In this document: positions 1-7,972 of the stretch, piece after piece
Position numbering within the stretch: the stretch's first letter is position 1
Layout: the number at the start of each line of letters is the position of its first letter
Origin: Tritrichomonas musculus
Lineage: Eukaryota > Parabasalia > Tritrichomonadida > Tritrichomonadidae
Assembly: GCA_039105265.1 (NCBI GenBank)
Contig: JAPFFF010000005.1
Coordinates: forward strand, 3,953,501-4,017,500
Length of the DNA stretch: 64,000 nt
Reading direction: 5' to 3'
Notes under the pieces: generated by a model
The model's database searches: none
What the model was told of the DNA's origin: nothing
What the model saw: the letters and a program-made list of their open reading frames with translations, nothing else
Made by a program: the position numbers and the translations under genes

Positions 1-996
1 TCTCTTTCCTTTTTCATATAGAAGTTTCAAGTAGTCATCAATAACATCTTCGTCTATATTTTCATCATTGACTAAACTCCTCCAATCATGAATCCTATTA
101 TGTCCTTGGTCTACTGTATACTCTCCTGCCTTCTGTGGTGTCATACGCGGTTGTCTTGGAGGAGGACTAGTACCTCGAGAGGTATGTGATGATGGAAACT
201 GTGGAGGTGGTGATGAAGGAGGAGGAGGTGGTGGAGGTGGAGGTGAAGGTGAACGAGGTCGTTTTGATTTTTTCTTAGGTCTATCATTTGAAATAACACT
301 ACTTTGAAGTAAACGTTGAATTCTGTTTTTACTTCTCTTCTTGATTATAGGTGGAGGTTCTGTACGAGGTGGTAAATCATCGTCTGATAATCTATCTTGT
401 AAATATCTTGTTCGATACTCTCTAAGAGGTCTGGGTAATGGAGCCAATTCTGGTATATCATCTGTTTGAACACCTCTAGTTTTATATTCTTTCTTATCAC
501 TTTTCAATGTTCTTTCTTTCATCTGCTCTCTCAGTTCTCTAGCTGCTTGTTTTTCCTCCTCAGTCTTCATTCGAGATATCCTTATGTTGATAATATCATA
601 ATGTAATTTTATCTCTGTTAATATACCTGTTGTTGATTCCTGGAGAGTATATTGATATGGCTTTAATACTGTTATGTAATGTCCATGTTCATCTTTATCA
701 TCTTGATTTTTCTTAATTGCAAAAACACAACCTGTAAATTTTGCTTTTGGTCTCTCTCTCTTGAGTCTATTAGCAAATTCAAGTACGTCTTTAAAAGCTA
801 TACTAGTATTTAAATATGTCTCATATAATTTTTGTAGATTTATTTGATTATTAGAGAACTTCCATATAGTTTGACCCAAACCTCTTGTTAATCTTGCAAC
901 ATCTCTATCAACTAGTTTAGGTCGAAATTTAATAGTACCTTGTAATAGTTGTATTTTATTGTTAGGTTTAGTTTGTGTGCCTTTATCACTTGTCAT
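1..996 (-). CDS. Maverick protein with LC8-type motifs and proline-rich region, C-terminus beyond window
   Basis: The frame is open for 332 codons from an ATG at 996 to the window edge, so the gene is partial here. I do not recognise the family. The first ~160 residues look globular and are followed by a charged helix (about 145-170). A basic nuclear-signal-like stretch (KKRSKNR, then RPKKKSKRPRS, about 219-249) comes next, then a polyproline run of nine prolines (about 252-260) and a more acidic end. Two short motifs fit the dynein light chain LC8 consensus [KR]-x-[TV]-Q-T: DKGTQT at residues 4-9 and RGVQTD at 174-179. The start lies only 15 bp from the divergent start of the next gene. A DNA- or host-interaction role is inference only. 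Confidence 0.7.
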   Translation of the reverse strand, partial: MTSDKGTQTKPNNKIQLLQGTIKFRPKLVDRDVARLTRGLGQTIWKFSNNQINLQKLYETYLNTSIAFKDVLEFANRLKRERPKAKFTGCVFAIKKNQDDKDEHGHYITVLKPYQYTLQESTTGILTEIKLHYDIINIRISRMKTEEEKQAARELREQMKERTLKSDKKEYKTRGVQTDDIPELAPLPRPLREYRTRYLQDRLSDDDLPPRTEPPPIIKKRSKNRIQRLLQSSVISNDRPKKKSKRPRSPSPPPPPPPPPSSPPPQFPSSHTSRGTSPPPRQPRMTPQKAGEYTVDQGHNRIHDWRSLVNDENIDEDVIDDYLKLLYEKGKR

Positions 997-1011
997 TTTT
1001 ATCATTATAAA
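997..1011. promoter_or_regulatory. 15-bp divergent promoter
   Basis: Two ATGs face away from each other with only TTTTATCATTATAAA between them. The spacer is AT-only except for one C and contains an initiator-like TCATTA on the plus strand. It must hold the leaders of both genes. This fits the very short 5' leaders known in trichomonads, but start sites are not demonstrated. Confidence 0.45.
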
Positions 1012-1263
1012 ATGTCTCAATCAGACCGTATGTATATCCTCGTTAGAATTCTATCGAACATCCATGAATATAATGTAGAGAGTGATGAAACTAGAAGAAA
1101 AAAATTGATGAAGACTATAAAAGAATTATCAGCTCAGTATTTCAAACCTGAACATCTTCAAATAATGAGGATAGATAATGATGTTGATTTTTTAGGTCGA
1201 ATTGAACACTTTGCTTTGGAGTTCTTAGAACTATATATAGTTAATCTGCCCGCGCATTTATAA
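1012..1263 (+). CDS. small Maverick protein, unknown
   Basis: 83 residues from the ATG at 1012; upstream in-frame sequence overlaps the divergent neighbour, so this start is preferred. The protein is mostly predicted helix, with alternating hydrophobic and charged residues and no cysteine. Its end overlaps the convergent HNH gene by 23 bp. I see no recognised domain. The compact packing supports a real gene. Confidence 0.5.
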   Translation: MSQSDRMYILVRILSNIHEYNVESDETRRKKLMKTIKELSAQYFKPEHLQIMRIDNDVDFLGRIEHFALEFLELYIVNLPAHL

Positions 1264-1576
1264 TTTTGGGCATATCCCTGTTATAGTTACTATCAGTTGG
1301 GGTTATCCATCTTAAGTTGCTTAGATGGTAGTCAGCCCTATTTCTATTGATATGGTCTACCTCTGTTTTATGTCGTGGGTCATCATTAGGTATGAACTGT
1401 CTTGCTATAAGTACATGTTTCAAGTAGTAGTCGCCATTTAGACATACACGTATATACCCCTTAATATGTTTTGCATCTTTGCATATAAAATGATTACTCT
1501 TACGTCTTATAGTAAAGGGGTACCTATTCAATATCTCATAATCATTGGTAAATCCCTTTAGAGGTACAAATGACAT
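1241..1576 (-). CDS. HNH endonuclease (NUMOD4/HNH type)
   Basis: 111 residues. The N-terminal part (about 12-30, YEILNRYPFTIRRK) resembles the NUMOD4-like module that precedes HNH domains in phage and giant-virus endonucleases. The HNH core is VDHINRNRADYHLSNLRWIT near residues 72-91, with the His-Asn-Asn positions typical of metal-dependent nicking/cleaving endonucleases. The preceding KHVLIARQFIPN is also standard for the family. It is clearly related to the C-terminal half of the HNH gene at 13543-14418 in Maverick B (shared HFIPN/QFIPN, VDH, DYH and NLRW). Such genes act as homing or selfish nucleases. Here it sits as a compact convergent gene in C. Confidence 0.85.
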   Translation of the reverse strand: MSFVPLKGFTNDYEILNRYPFTIRRKSNHFICKDAKHIKGYIRVCLNGDYYLKHVLIARQFIPNDDPRHKTEVDHINRNRADYHLSNLRWITPTDSNYNRDMPKIINARAD

Positions 1577-1627
1577 TTTCTCACTTTTTGAATGATTTAA
1601 ATATTTTCATTTCATTTTTATTTTTGT

Positions 1628-1870
1628 ATGAGCAAGTGGGGGACAATCATTGTTGAAGGAATTGATGATAAAGGACCTCTTTATTATCCTCTCGATGACA
1701 AAGAAAAAAACGTTATCAAGTTTCCAAAGAAAAAAAAGCGAGTAAACTTGTATAAAAACTATTATGAACATCAAGAGAAAGAAGAAGAGAAAGAAGAACT
1801 TCTAGATGTAGGTGTTCAAACTGAAAAAACTGAACTACCTCATATAGACGAACTACTTAGTAAAATTTAA
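1628..1870 (+). CDS. small lysine/glutamate-rich Maverick protein with LC8-type motif
   Basis: 80 residues, preceded by a T-rich leader (ATTTTTATTTTTGT then ATG). It has a basic patch KFPKKKKR (31-38) that could act as a nuclear signal, an acidic helix (48-60), then VGVQTE at 61-66, which fits an LC8 dynein light chain docking motif, and a leucine-containing tail. No known family. The same VQT-[DE] motif occurs in the neighbouring gene ending at position 1, which makes a shared partner plausible (inference). Confidence 0.55.
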   Translation: MSKWGTIIVEGIDDKGPLYYPLDDKEKNVIKFPKKKKRVNLYKNYYEHQEKEEEKEELLDVGVQTEKTELPHIDELLSKI

Positions 1871-1910
1871 CTTCTTTTATTTTATTGTTATTTTTTTATT
1901 TTTGTCTTAA

Positions 1911-2159
1911 ATGAATAGCGCTATTAACGGACTGAATAATGACGCAGAAGCTTTATATGCAAGATTTAAAGTTATTAAAGACAAGATATTTGGAAAATGT
2001 ATGAATGAAGATGATGATAAAATAGCTAGCCAATTCGAAATAATGATAAATATAATCAAGTCATACAAAGAACTCTTTGAAGACATTGAAAAAGCTAAGT
2101 TATTATTGAAGTCAATTGGTGCACGTATCTCTATAGCTGAACATCAAAATAGACTATGA
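1911..2159 (+). CDS. small helical Maverick protein, unknown
   Basis: 82 residues starting MNSAINGLNNDAEALYARFK. It is almost entirely amphipathic helix, suggesting a coiled-coil or helical-bundle protein. It is led by ATTTTTTTATTTTTGTCTTAA just before the ATG. Its stop codon abuts the first copy of the tandem hairpin repeats. Maverick A has a helical protein of similar size at 39986-40186, but I cannot show homology by eye. Confidence 0.5.
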   Translation: MNSAINGLNNDAEALYARFKVIKDKIFGKCMNEDDDKIASQFEIMINIIKSYKELFEDIEKAKLLLKSIGARISIAEHQNRL

Positions 2160-2497
2160 GGGACCCGAGGTAGTTGTTTAGGTCCCTAGTAGTACTTCAA
2201 GAAAAAACAAGTAGTGGGGACCCGAGGTAGTTGTTTAGGTCCCTAGTAGTAGTGGGGACCCGAGGTAGTTGTTTAGGTCCCTAGTAGTACTTCAAGAAAA
2301 AAAACAAGTAGTGGGGACCCGAGGTAGTTGTTTAGGTCCCTAGTAGTACTTCAAGAAAAAAACAAGTAGTGGGGACCCGAGGTAGTTGTTTAGGTCCCTA
2401 GTAGTAGTGGGGACCCGAGGTAGTTGTTTAGGTCCCTAGTAGTAGTGGGGACCCGAGGTAGTTGTTTAGGTCCCTAGTAGTACTTCAAGAAAAAAAC
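2160..2497. repeat. seven tandem hairpin repeats next to the Maverick C tip
   Basis: Seven copies of a unit beginning GGGACCCGAGGTAGTTG and running to GGTCCCTAGTAGTA. Units are of two kinds: short (~38 bp) and long (~57-59 bp, with an added CTTCAAGAAAAAAACAAG). Order is long, short, long, long, short, short, long. Each unit can fold with arms GGGACC and GGTCCC around a 15-nt loop. The A-run in the long units varies from 6 to 8, as in recent slippage. The array is non-coding and lies between the last gene and the terminal sequence. Confidence 0.9.
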
Positions 2498-2550
2498 AAG
2501 TTGAAGAAAAATTTTTTTATTTTTTTTTTTTTCATTTTTATTTTTTTATT

Positions 2551-2626
2551 TTTATCACGAGTTCGTGTTGACGTGTGGGCTTTAGCGTAGCGTAGCCCCC
2601 GCGGAAACCGACTCGTATATACTACT
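2551..2626. repeat. terminal tip of Maverick C with hairpin
   Basis: A T-rich stretch leads into TTTATCACGA, then a GC-rich tip that includes GGGCT (2577-2581) and AGCCC (2594-2598), able to form a stem, and ends TATATACTACT. The arrangement copies the tip of Maverick B: AGTAGTA end, GC-rich hairpin, then A/T-rich DNA with the same octamer. The other terminal repeat is outside the window. Confidence 0.6.
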
Positions 2627-2634
2627 CACGTAGA

Positions 2635-3543
2635 GTGAAACCAAAAAAGCAACCATATGGAGCCGAAATGGAAAGAATCGCTCCAGCCGTTCTTAGTGGC
2701 AAACAGGACATCAGGAGAATCAACAATGCACAAAGTCTTGTAGGAGCACAAAGATGGGTAGATAAACATGGATTTAGCGATATCTATCATGTAACCGGTG
2801 ATGATGAAGATGGAGATGGAATAGTAGATGTTATTGTTAGGGAAAGACGCACAAATAGACCCATCATAGTTAACGGTTAAACTACCGTCGACAGCACATA
2901 TCCATATAGATATAAATATTACTCTGCTTACCCAACAGAAGATGAAAGAAAAGAATATGGTAAGGGATTCAAAGGCTTCGTTAATGATATGTACAACCCT
3001 GAATATGATGAGAGAGGTGTTAGACTATTACGTAATAGAAATGAACAAGGCGCGCAATTCGCAGCCGCTGTTGAACACGCAGGTTACACTAAAGTATTAC
3101 AGCCACACAATAAAACAGTCTTCCAGATATTTACAAGTAAAATCATTAATCCGATTTATAAAGGCTTCAAATCAGTCAATAATGGAACATATCCAGGTAA
3201 TAAGAAACTGGCTAAAGTTGCATCTAACGTCTGGGAGAAAGCATTTGTAGCAACAGCAATGGTAAGAGTATACGGACAAGATGTGCTTAGTGTTGATGAA
3301 GGAATGTGGAAGAAATTGAAGTCAAAGAAAGAAGTAAGAGCAGCCACAGATGCATTTGCAAGCCCGTATCTTACAGGTAATGTCTGGGAGAAAATCATTT
3401 CTTTCATTCCTGTCTATATTGAAGCAGAAGAGTTCAATATGCCACCAACAGAAGTAGTTCAGTTTACCAATGCATTCAGAAGAGCAGCAGGTATACAAGA
3501 AGAGCAACTATCAGGTAATCAAACAGAAGCACCACCACAGTAA
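2635..3543 (+). pseudogene. Maverick A gene of unknown function, broken
   Basis: The first visible A gene lies directly after the tip of Maverick C, so its 5' end is probably separated by that insertion. The coding remnant is broken about once within the visible part. The encoded material is lysine-, asparagine- and acid-rich with no recognised domain. Its position just upstream of the packaging ATPase suggests a structural or core role (inference only). I found no counterpart in B by eye. Confidence 0.55.
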
Positions 3544-3578
3544 AAATAAGGCAATATTTATTTTTATATCAGGGTAAA

Positions 3579-4211
3579 ATGAATGATAACGATTACGCCT
3601 CTAGTGATGATGATATATACGGTAATAAAGCATTTGGTGAATACGACTTTGATTCAGATAATGATAACAATAGTGTACGCTCCGAAGGATATTTAACTGA
3701 TAACGCCAAGAAAAAGAAACGAAAGCCAGTATTGCACCGACCAGGAATCAATAAAGAATATAAAAGGATGGGCGGTATAAATCAATACAGACAATACATA
3801 AAAGACTATATAGATAAGGCAATGCAAGGGCTTGTGTCTATGGATGACTTCGACAGCAGAATTAATCTGAACGAAATAAATAACATCGTAGCGAATACAC
3901 TAAAGGACCATCAAGAAGAAATGTCAGGTGCATTCATTGCTCCCATCCATCCATCGGTAAATATTAAATACAATTCCGTTAATGTTATCGTAGGTAAACA
4001 GAATATGGGTAAGACAGTAATTGCCCTACAGGAAATCATTAAGATATCTCTTTTATACACACATCATTTGCTCGTTTATGTCACTAAAGATGGAGAAGAA
4101 AATGACCGTAGCTGGAGAGCATTAAGAGACCTTTTCAGCCCAACATTGCCTTACGTAACAATTGCTGAGGCCGATGCAGAGAATTACATCAGGAATCTTA
4201 TCGGAGCGAAA
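3579..4211 (+). pseudogene. packaging ATPase of Maverick A, 5' portion
   Basis: Begins with ATG after AGGGTAAA. An acidic, Asp/Ser-rich leader of about 45 residues and a basic patch precede the start of a P-loop ATPase domain. The Walker A loop is IVGKQNMGKT, at about residues 137-146, preceded by APIHPS, the same lead-in (KPIHPS) seen in B's ATPase. This identifies the A32/HerA-FtsK-type genome packaging ATPase of Polintons. The gene is interrupted by Maverick B; the remainder lies at 28813-29297. Confidence 0.8.
4207..4211. repeat. left target-site duplication of Maverick B (CGAAA)
   Basis: CGAAA directly precedes the AG that opens the B terminal repeat. The same five bases follow the other end at 28813-28817. 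A 5-6 bp duplication is typical of Maverick integration. Confidence 0.85.
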
Positions 4212-4530
4212 AGTAGTAAAGTATAGGCTCCGGTACGCTTCGCTCCCCGAAGCCTATACCGCAGCGCTCCGCCAAGGCTCCGCTCGCGCTACTCCAGGGC
4301 TCCCGCCCCGGACCCCATTTTTAAAATAGATATATTAATTGTATACCCCTTCCTCCCCCCCTATAAATGAAAATTAAAAAATTCAAAAAAACTGAAAATT
4401 GAAAAAACTGAAAATCAAAAAATTGAAAAATCAAAAAATTGAAAAAAAAAATTTCAAAAAAAATCTCTAAAAAGTAGTATATATAAATGGCGTGATTTCT
4501 TAACGTCCCGTCAAGAAATCCCAACCATTT

Positions 4531-4549
4531 TTTATCACGACGACAAATG
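4531..4549 (+). promoter_or_regulatory. TTTATCACGA leader of the left TIR gene
   Basis: TTTATCACGACGACAAATG runs into the start codon of the TIR gene. Two internal B genes have nearly the same 19-mer ending in their ATG (13225-13243 plus strand, 14416-14434 minus strand). Conservation up to the ATG points to a promoter/initiator with a leader of only a few bases. The function is inferred from recurrence. Confidence 0.6.
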
Positions 4550-4849
4550 GACGCCCCGAGTGATTTAAAAATGATGACAGAATATAAAGGCTACACTTTA
4601 CGCAACCCCTATTATACATCAAGACAGACGCAACAAATCTATGATGCGCAAAAAAATGTTAGGACGTGCGATAGCAAAGGATACGTCATTTTGGAAGTAT
4701 TAGATGAAAGAAACAAGTTTAGCGGCTTCAGATATGCAAAATTTAGACGAGCAGCTTTGTTGAAATATAGTGGTGATTACGATTTGTTGAAGGAAAAAGA
4801 CGCTCCAAGATATCGATATTTCGATGAGAACCATCAAATATTTAAGTGA
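4547..4849 (+). CDS. TIR-encoded small protein, left copy
   Basis: 100 residues starting MDAPSDLKMM, encoded wholly within the terminal repeat, so the element carries two identical copies (the other at 28174-28476). The protein is rich in Tyr, Arg and Lys (TLRNPYYTSRQTQQ, FRYAKFRRAALLKY), giving a net basic, probably compact fold. I recognise no domain. Its leader belongs to the TTTATCACGA class, shared with an AT-hook gene and an HNH gene rather than with capsid genes. A regulatory or terminal-DNA role is possible but unproven. Confidence 0.7.
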   Translation: MDAPSDLKMMTEYKGYTLRNPYYTSRQTQQIYDAQKNVRTCDSKGYVILEVLDERNKFSGFRYAKFRRAALLKYSGDYDLLKEKDAPRYRYFDENHQIFK

Positions 4850-4926
4850 ATCTAAGCATTTTTTTTGGAAGAAATCCCAACCATTTTTTGTTAAGATATT
4901 CCTTCGAATCAAGAAGTTGTTTTATA

Positions 4927-5988
4927 ATGATTGAAATGTACCCGACGCTCAATCCAGCTGAAGAACAAACACCAATCCCTATAGAGCACGCTTTCTTTCT
5001 GGAAGATGGAGAAAGAGACCCTGCGAAATTTAATCGTTATTATTTTAATTTTCCACAAGAATGGTGCACATCTAATCGTGGTGAGTCTATTATTGGTGTT
5101 AGAAATATATTTATGTTAGCTAGAAAGAGAAGGCTAGAATTTAAAATTAAAGTTAGGAAATACTACAAAGAGGACTACAATAAATATGCCACTCCTCCTC
5201 CAAAATCAGATGACCCAAACTTATATGACCACTCAGCGTATATAAGTATACCTGCTGCAAGGAAATCTATGGTTGAAGTAAATGTTTTAATGTGGATGAG
5301 TGAGAAGGATGATTTCGGTGGTTTTGGACACGTATTATATGAATATCTATGGGCTGAAATGAAAAAATATAATCAAGAGATTGAAGACAATTTGGCGAAG
5401 GCAAAAACAGAAGAAGAGAAAGCTAAGTATAAAGACAAGCCAAGATTTAGTGAAGACCCTTATGGTCTTTCAACTGAGCTTGATGTCATGGCTGATGGAT
5501 TCTATGATTATAGGAGAAAAACATATTTGGAAAGAATTTTATCTCGACATAATTATGATAAGAAGAGTCCATTTTATATTGACATATCAATTGATTTTCC
5601 TCATCGAACCGTTCAAGATTTTGGATTGATAGACCGAAAATATGATTTCGAAGATGTGTTTAATATTAGTGGAGAGACAGACCAAGGGGCAAATTATCAT
5701 AATAACTATAAATTTAAATGGCTTAGAGAAGTCAATTTTTATAATGTATGGGATAGGCATTCATGTAAAATTTATTCATCCTTCGGGGACCAATCAAATC
5801 AAGGATATGTTGGAAACACAACAATATACTTCAACCCCATAAAATACTTTAAGCTGAACTCAACTGACCAACGATTCTGGATCGAACTATATTCTGGTCG
5901 ACATAAAGATATACCAGTAAAAATACCGAGAAGCGAAAGCTTTTCTATCGAAATGATATTCTTCCCTTACCGTAAAATGTTATATTAA
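4927..5988 (+). CDS. candidate Maverick structural protein, unknown
   Basis: 353 residues from the ATG at 4927 (an in-frame ATG follows at 4936 and could be used). The leader and first ~15 codons lie inside the left TIR. The protein alternates predicted strands with loops, has a charged helical stretch in the middle (about 155-185, Glu/Lys-rich), and ends IEMIFFPYRKMLY. It is aromatic-rich like jelly-roll virion proteins, but I cannot assign it to a known capsid family. It lies first in a plus-strand run followed by integrase, ATPase and capsid genes. I see no counterpart in A. Confidence 0.65.
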   Translation: MIEMYPTLNPAEEQTPIPIEHAFFLEDGERDPAKFNRYYFNFPQEWCTSNRGESIIGVRNIFMLARKRRLEFKIKVRKYYKEDYNKYATPPPKSDDPNLYDHSAYISIPAARKSMVEVNVLMWMSEKDDFGGFGHVLYEYLWAEMKKYNQEIEDNLAKAKTEEEKAKYKDKPRFSEDPYGLSTELDVMADGFYDYRRKTYLERILSRHNYDKKSPFYIDISIDFPHRTVQDFGLIDRKYDFEDVFNISGETDQGANYHNNYKFKWLREVNFYNVWDRHSCKIYSSFGDQSNQGYVGNTTIYFNPIKYFKLNSTDQRFWIELYSGRHKDIPVKIPRSESFSIEMIFFPYRKMLY

Positions 5989-6015
5989 CTGAGGGTTTAT
6001 TTTTTTTTCAAAACA

Positions 6016-7092
6016 ATGACTTACAAAACAATAGAGGAGTTATACAAAACATTTCCGTGGAAAACACCATCAAAATTTGTTCCTCTTGCAAAACGATATG
6101 GATTTACAGAAGAAGCAGCATTAAATTATTTGAAGAATATAGTTCATGATGTTAAAGTACCAAAGGCAAAATTTATGAATATATATTCAAAACACTCAGG
6201 AGGATATCAAATGGACACTTTCATAAATGACAAAACAAAAGATGGTTTGAATTATCTGATGCTAATAAATATCAATACCAGGAAGGCTTTTTGTTATGCG
6301 ATGAGAGGGAAGGGAGCAAAAGAAGTAGCTAGAGCATTAAATCAATTTTTAGTAGACGAACCAAATGTTTATTCTATTACTTCTGACCAGGATGCAGCCT
6401 ATTTGTCCAATGATGTTTTGCAAATAATGAAGGCAAAAAATATTATATACAATACTACGGAAGACAATAATCATAATGTACTAGGCATCATAAATAGATT
6501 CATGAGAACTATTAGAGATATGGTAGGAGAGAATAGATTTATTGGAGAACAAGAAATGAAGGGATTAATAGATTCCTACAATAAATCCCCTCACCGATCG
6601 TTGGACTATAAAATACCAAACGAAATGACAGAAAAAGATGAAAAAGAATATATTAATACTAAATCACAAATCAATCCTTATGACTTTCAGCCTAACGACA
6701 GGGTGAGAATTATACAAGCCAAGGAACCATTTTCGAAGCGAAGAAATAGAGTCAGCAAGGAGGCTTATATTGTTGATTCGAAAGCTGGAAATCAATTTAT
6801 TGTTAAGTCCAAAGATGAATCGATAGATAAGTTGCCGGGATATAGATTGATAAAAACACAGAATAAAAATATTGCTCAGACACTAAAGGGAGGCAAGAGA
6901 GGTATTGTGGATAAAATTATATCCTACGATGCAGCTAAGAATAAATATAAAATTAAATATAGTGAAGGGACAGAAGATGTTATTCCAGCCAAAAATTTAC
7001 GAGAAGGAGCCCCAACTAAATTATCAAACCTCGAAATGGATTATTGGAGCAAACAAAAAAATATCCCATCAAACATTAAAAAATGGGTTTAA
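6016..7092 (+). CDS. INT: rve-family integrase of Maverick B
   Basis: 358 residues. The retroviral-type integrase core spans about residues 60-210: MDTF and LMLININTRKAFCYAM on the first strands, ITSDQDAAYL at the second acidic position, and LGIINRFMRTIRDM followed by SYNKSPHRSL, the standard ends of Polinton integrase cores. An SH3-like segment (DFQPNDRVRIIQ) follows. Near the C-terminus a Tudor/chromo-like segment (GIVDKIISYDAAKNKYKIKY, about 296-315) may direct target choice. It inserts the linear element through its AG/CT ends, giving the 5-6 bp duplication. It lies 10 bp upstream of the ATPase gene. Confidence 0.93.
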   Translation: MTYKTIEELYKTFPWKTPSKFVPLAKRYGFTEEAALNYLKNIVHDVKVPKAKFMNIYSKHSGGYQMDTFINDKTKDGLNYLMLININTRKAFCYAMRGKGAKEVARALNQFLVDEPNVYSITSDQDAAYLSNDVLQIMKAKNIIYNTTEDNNHNVLGIINRFMRTIRDMVGENRFIGEQEMKGLIDSYNKSPHRSLDYKIPNEMTEKDEKEYINTKSQINPYDFQPNDRVRIIQAKEPFSKRRNRVSKEAYIVDSKAGNQFIVKSKDESIDKLPGYRLIKTQNKNIAQTLKGGKRGIVDKIISYDAAKNKYKIKYSEGTEDVIPAKNLREGAPTKLSNLEMDYWSKQKNIPSNIKKWV

Positions 7093-7102
7093 CCAACAAT
7101 AA

Positions 7103-7957
7103 ATGGCTAAACAAATAATGAAAGAAGTAGAAGTTTTAATAGAAAAAACTATGCGGAAAAACCAAAAAGAAATAGAATCTGCACTTATGAAACCAATTCA
7201 TCCTTCCTATCCATTTAGCACGAACGGTATATATTTTTTGATAGGCAAACCAGGTGCTGGAAAAAGTTATTGGATATGGAAACACATTTTAATTACCGAG
7301 AGATTATTTAAGTATCCCTACTACCAGAAGATAGTATTCTGTTCCACAAGCGGTAAGATGGACAAAACTGCAGAGGCGATGAGTCAAAATGTCAAGACAC
7401 CAATCATATATTTGAACGAAGCAGAATTGATGGATTATTTAAAAAAACATCTAAAGCGAAAGATAAAATATTATGCTATGGTAAAGCATGTATTATCAAA
7501 AATGAAAGAGACGAATGAAGAAATGCAGAGACTAATAAACAAGCACTCCCTTCAAGAAATAGATGATAGAATAGTATATATAGCAAACAAGCTGGTAAAA
7601 TATCAAACTTCATCATATCCATATAACACTCTAATAATATTGGATGACTGTGCTGGGAGCGATTTATTGACGCATAATAATACGGAATTCTTAAGGCTGC
7701 TAACAAAAACTAGGCACTATAATATTACATGCATTATGGCTATCCAAACCATTAGATTTGTCCATATAAATGCAAAGAGATTGGCCACCGATATTATATG
7801 CTATAGTGGATATTCAGAAGAAGATTTTACATCATTGCTCCAACAAACAAATAACAATCTAAATATCAAAAAAACAGTCAAGGAATATTTACAGCATCGT
7901 GAGCCTCACGACAAGTTTATTTGTAATATAACTGCCAACAAATATTACTTTGAATGA
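7103..7957 (+). CDS. ATP: genome packaging ATPase (A32/HerA-FtsK type)
   Basis: 284 residues. Walker A is FLIGKPGAGKSYW at about 45-57 and Walker B is TLIILDDCAGSD near 175-186, followed by a sensor-like region (ITCIMAIQTIRF). The lead-in MKPIHPSYPF is shared with the A copy (APIHPS). This family pumps DNA into viral capsids and is a hallmark of Polintons, virophages and NCLDV. It follows the integrase gene by 10 bp and precedes core-like protein genes, in a plus-strand run. Confidence 0.93.
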   Translation: MAKQIMKEVEVLIEKTMRKNQKEIESALMKPIHPSYPFSTNGIYFLIGKPGAGKSYWIWKHILITERLFKYPYYQKIVFCSTSGKMDKTAEAMSQNVKTPIIYLNEAELMDYLKKHLKRKIKYYAMVKHVLSKMKETNEEMQRLINKHSLQEIDDRIVYIANKLVKYQTSSYPYNTLIILDDCAGSDLLTHNNTEFLRLLTKTRHYNITCIMAIQTIRFVHINAKRLATDIICYSGYSEEDFTSLLQQTNNNLNIKKTVKEYLQHREPHDKFICNITANKYYFE

Positions 7958-7972
7958 TTTATTTCACAATAA

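Larger units (their letters stand above)
1..2626. mobile_element. Maverick/Polinton 'C', right-hand part
   Basis: The left part of this element lies outside the window. Its right tip ends in TACTACT at 2626. Read inward from the end it begins AGTAGTA, the same seven bases that start Maverick B. Like B, the tip is GC-rich with a small hairpin and is followed by T/A-rich DNA holding a TTTATCACGA motif. The segment carries an HNH endonuclease very like the one in B and several tightly packed small genes. The bases that follow the tip belong to Maverick A, so C appears to be inserted in an A gene. The matching target duplication would be upstream of the window. What is visible looks open and unbroken. 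No hallmark polymerase, integrase or capsid gene is in view, so the Maverick call rests on the shared tip and gene style. Confidence 0.65.
4212..4973 (+). repeat. left terminal inverted repeat of Maverick B
   Basis: Matches 28050-28812 in inverse orientation. The outer ~100 bp are GC-rich and include an inner hairpin (4221-4232 with 4248-4259, GTATAGGCT against AGCCTATAC). Next comes an A-rich stretch of irregular AATTGAAAAAATC-type repeats (about 4370-4470). It then contains a complete small gene (4547-4849) and finally the leader and first codons of the next gene. Identity stops inside that gene at 4973. Confidence 0.95.

Noticed and set aside
2160-2497. CRISPR-like array
   Set aside because: The repeats are separated by other fixed repeat text, not by unique spacers, and the setting is a eukaryotic mobile element.
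4321-4524. Phe/Ile-rich minus-strand frame in the Maverick B terminal repeat (also at 28499-28735)
   Set aside because: It translates the A/T-rich tract, and the two copies end differently because of a homopolymer length change.
4700-4912. Minus-strand 70-residue frame in the terminal repeat (also 28111-28323)
   Set aside because: Antisense shadow of the TIR gene.
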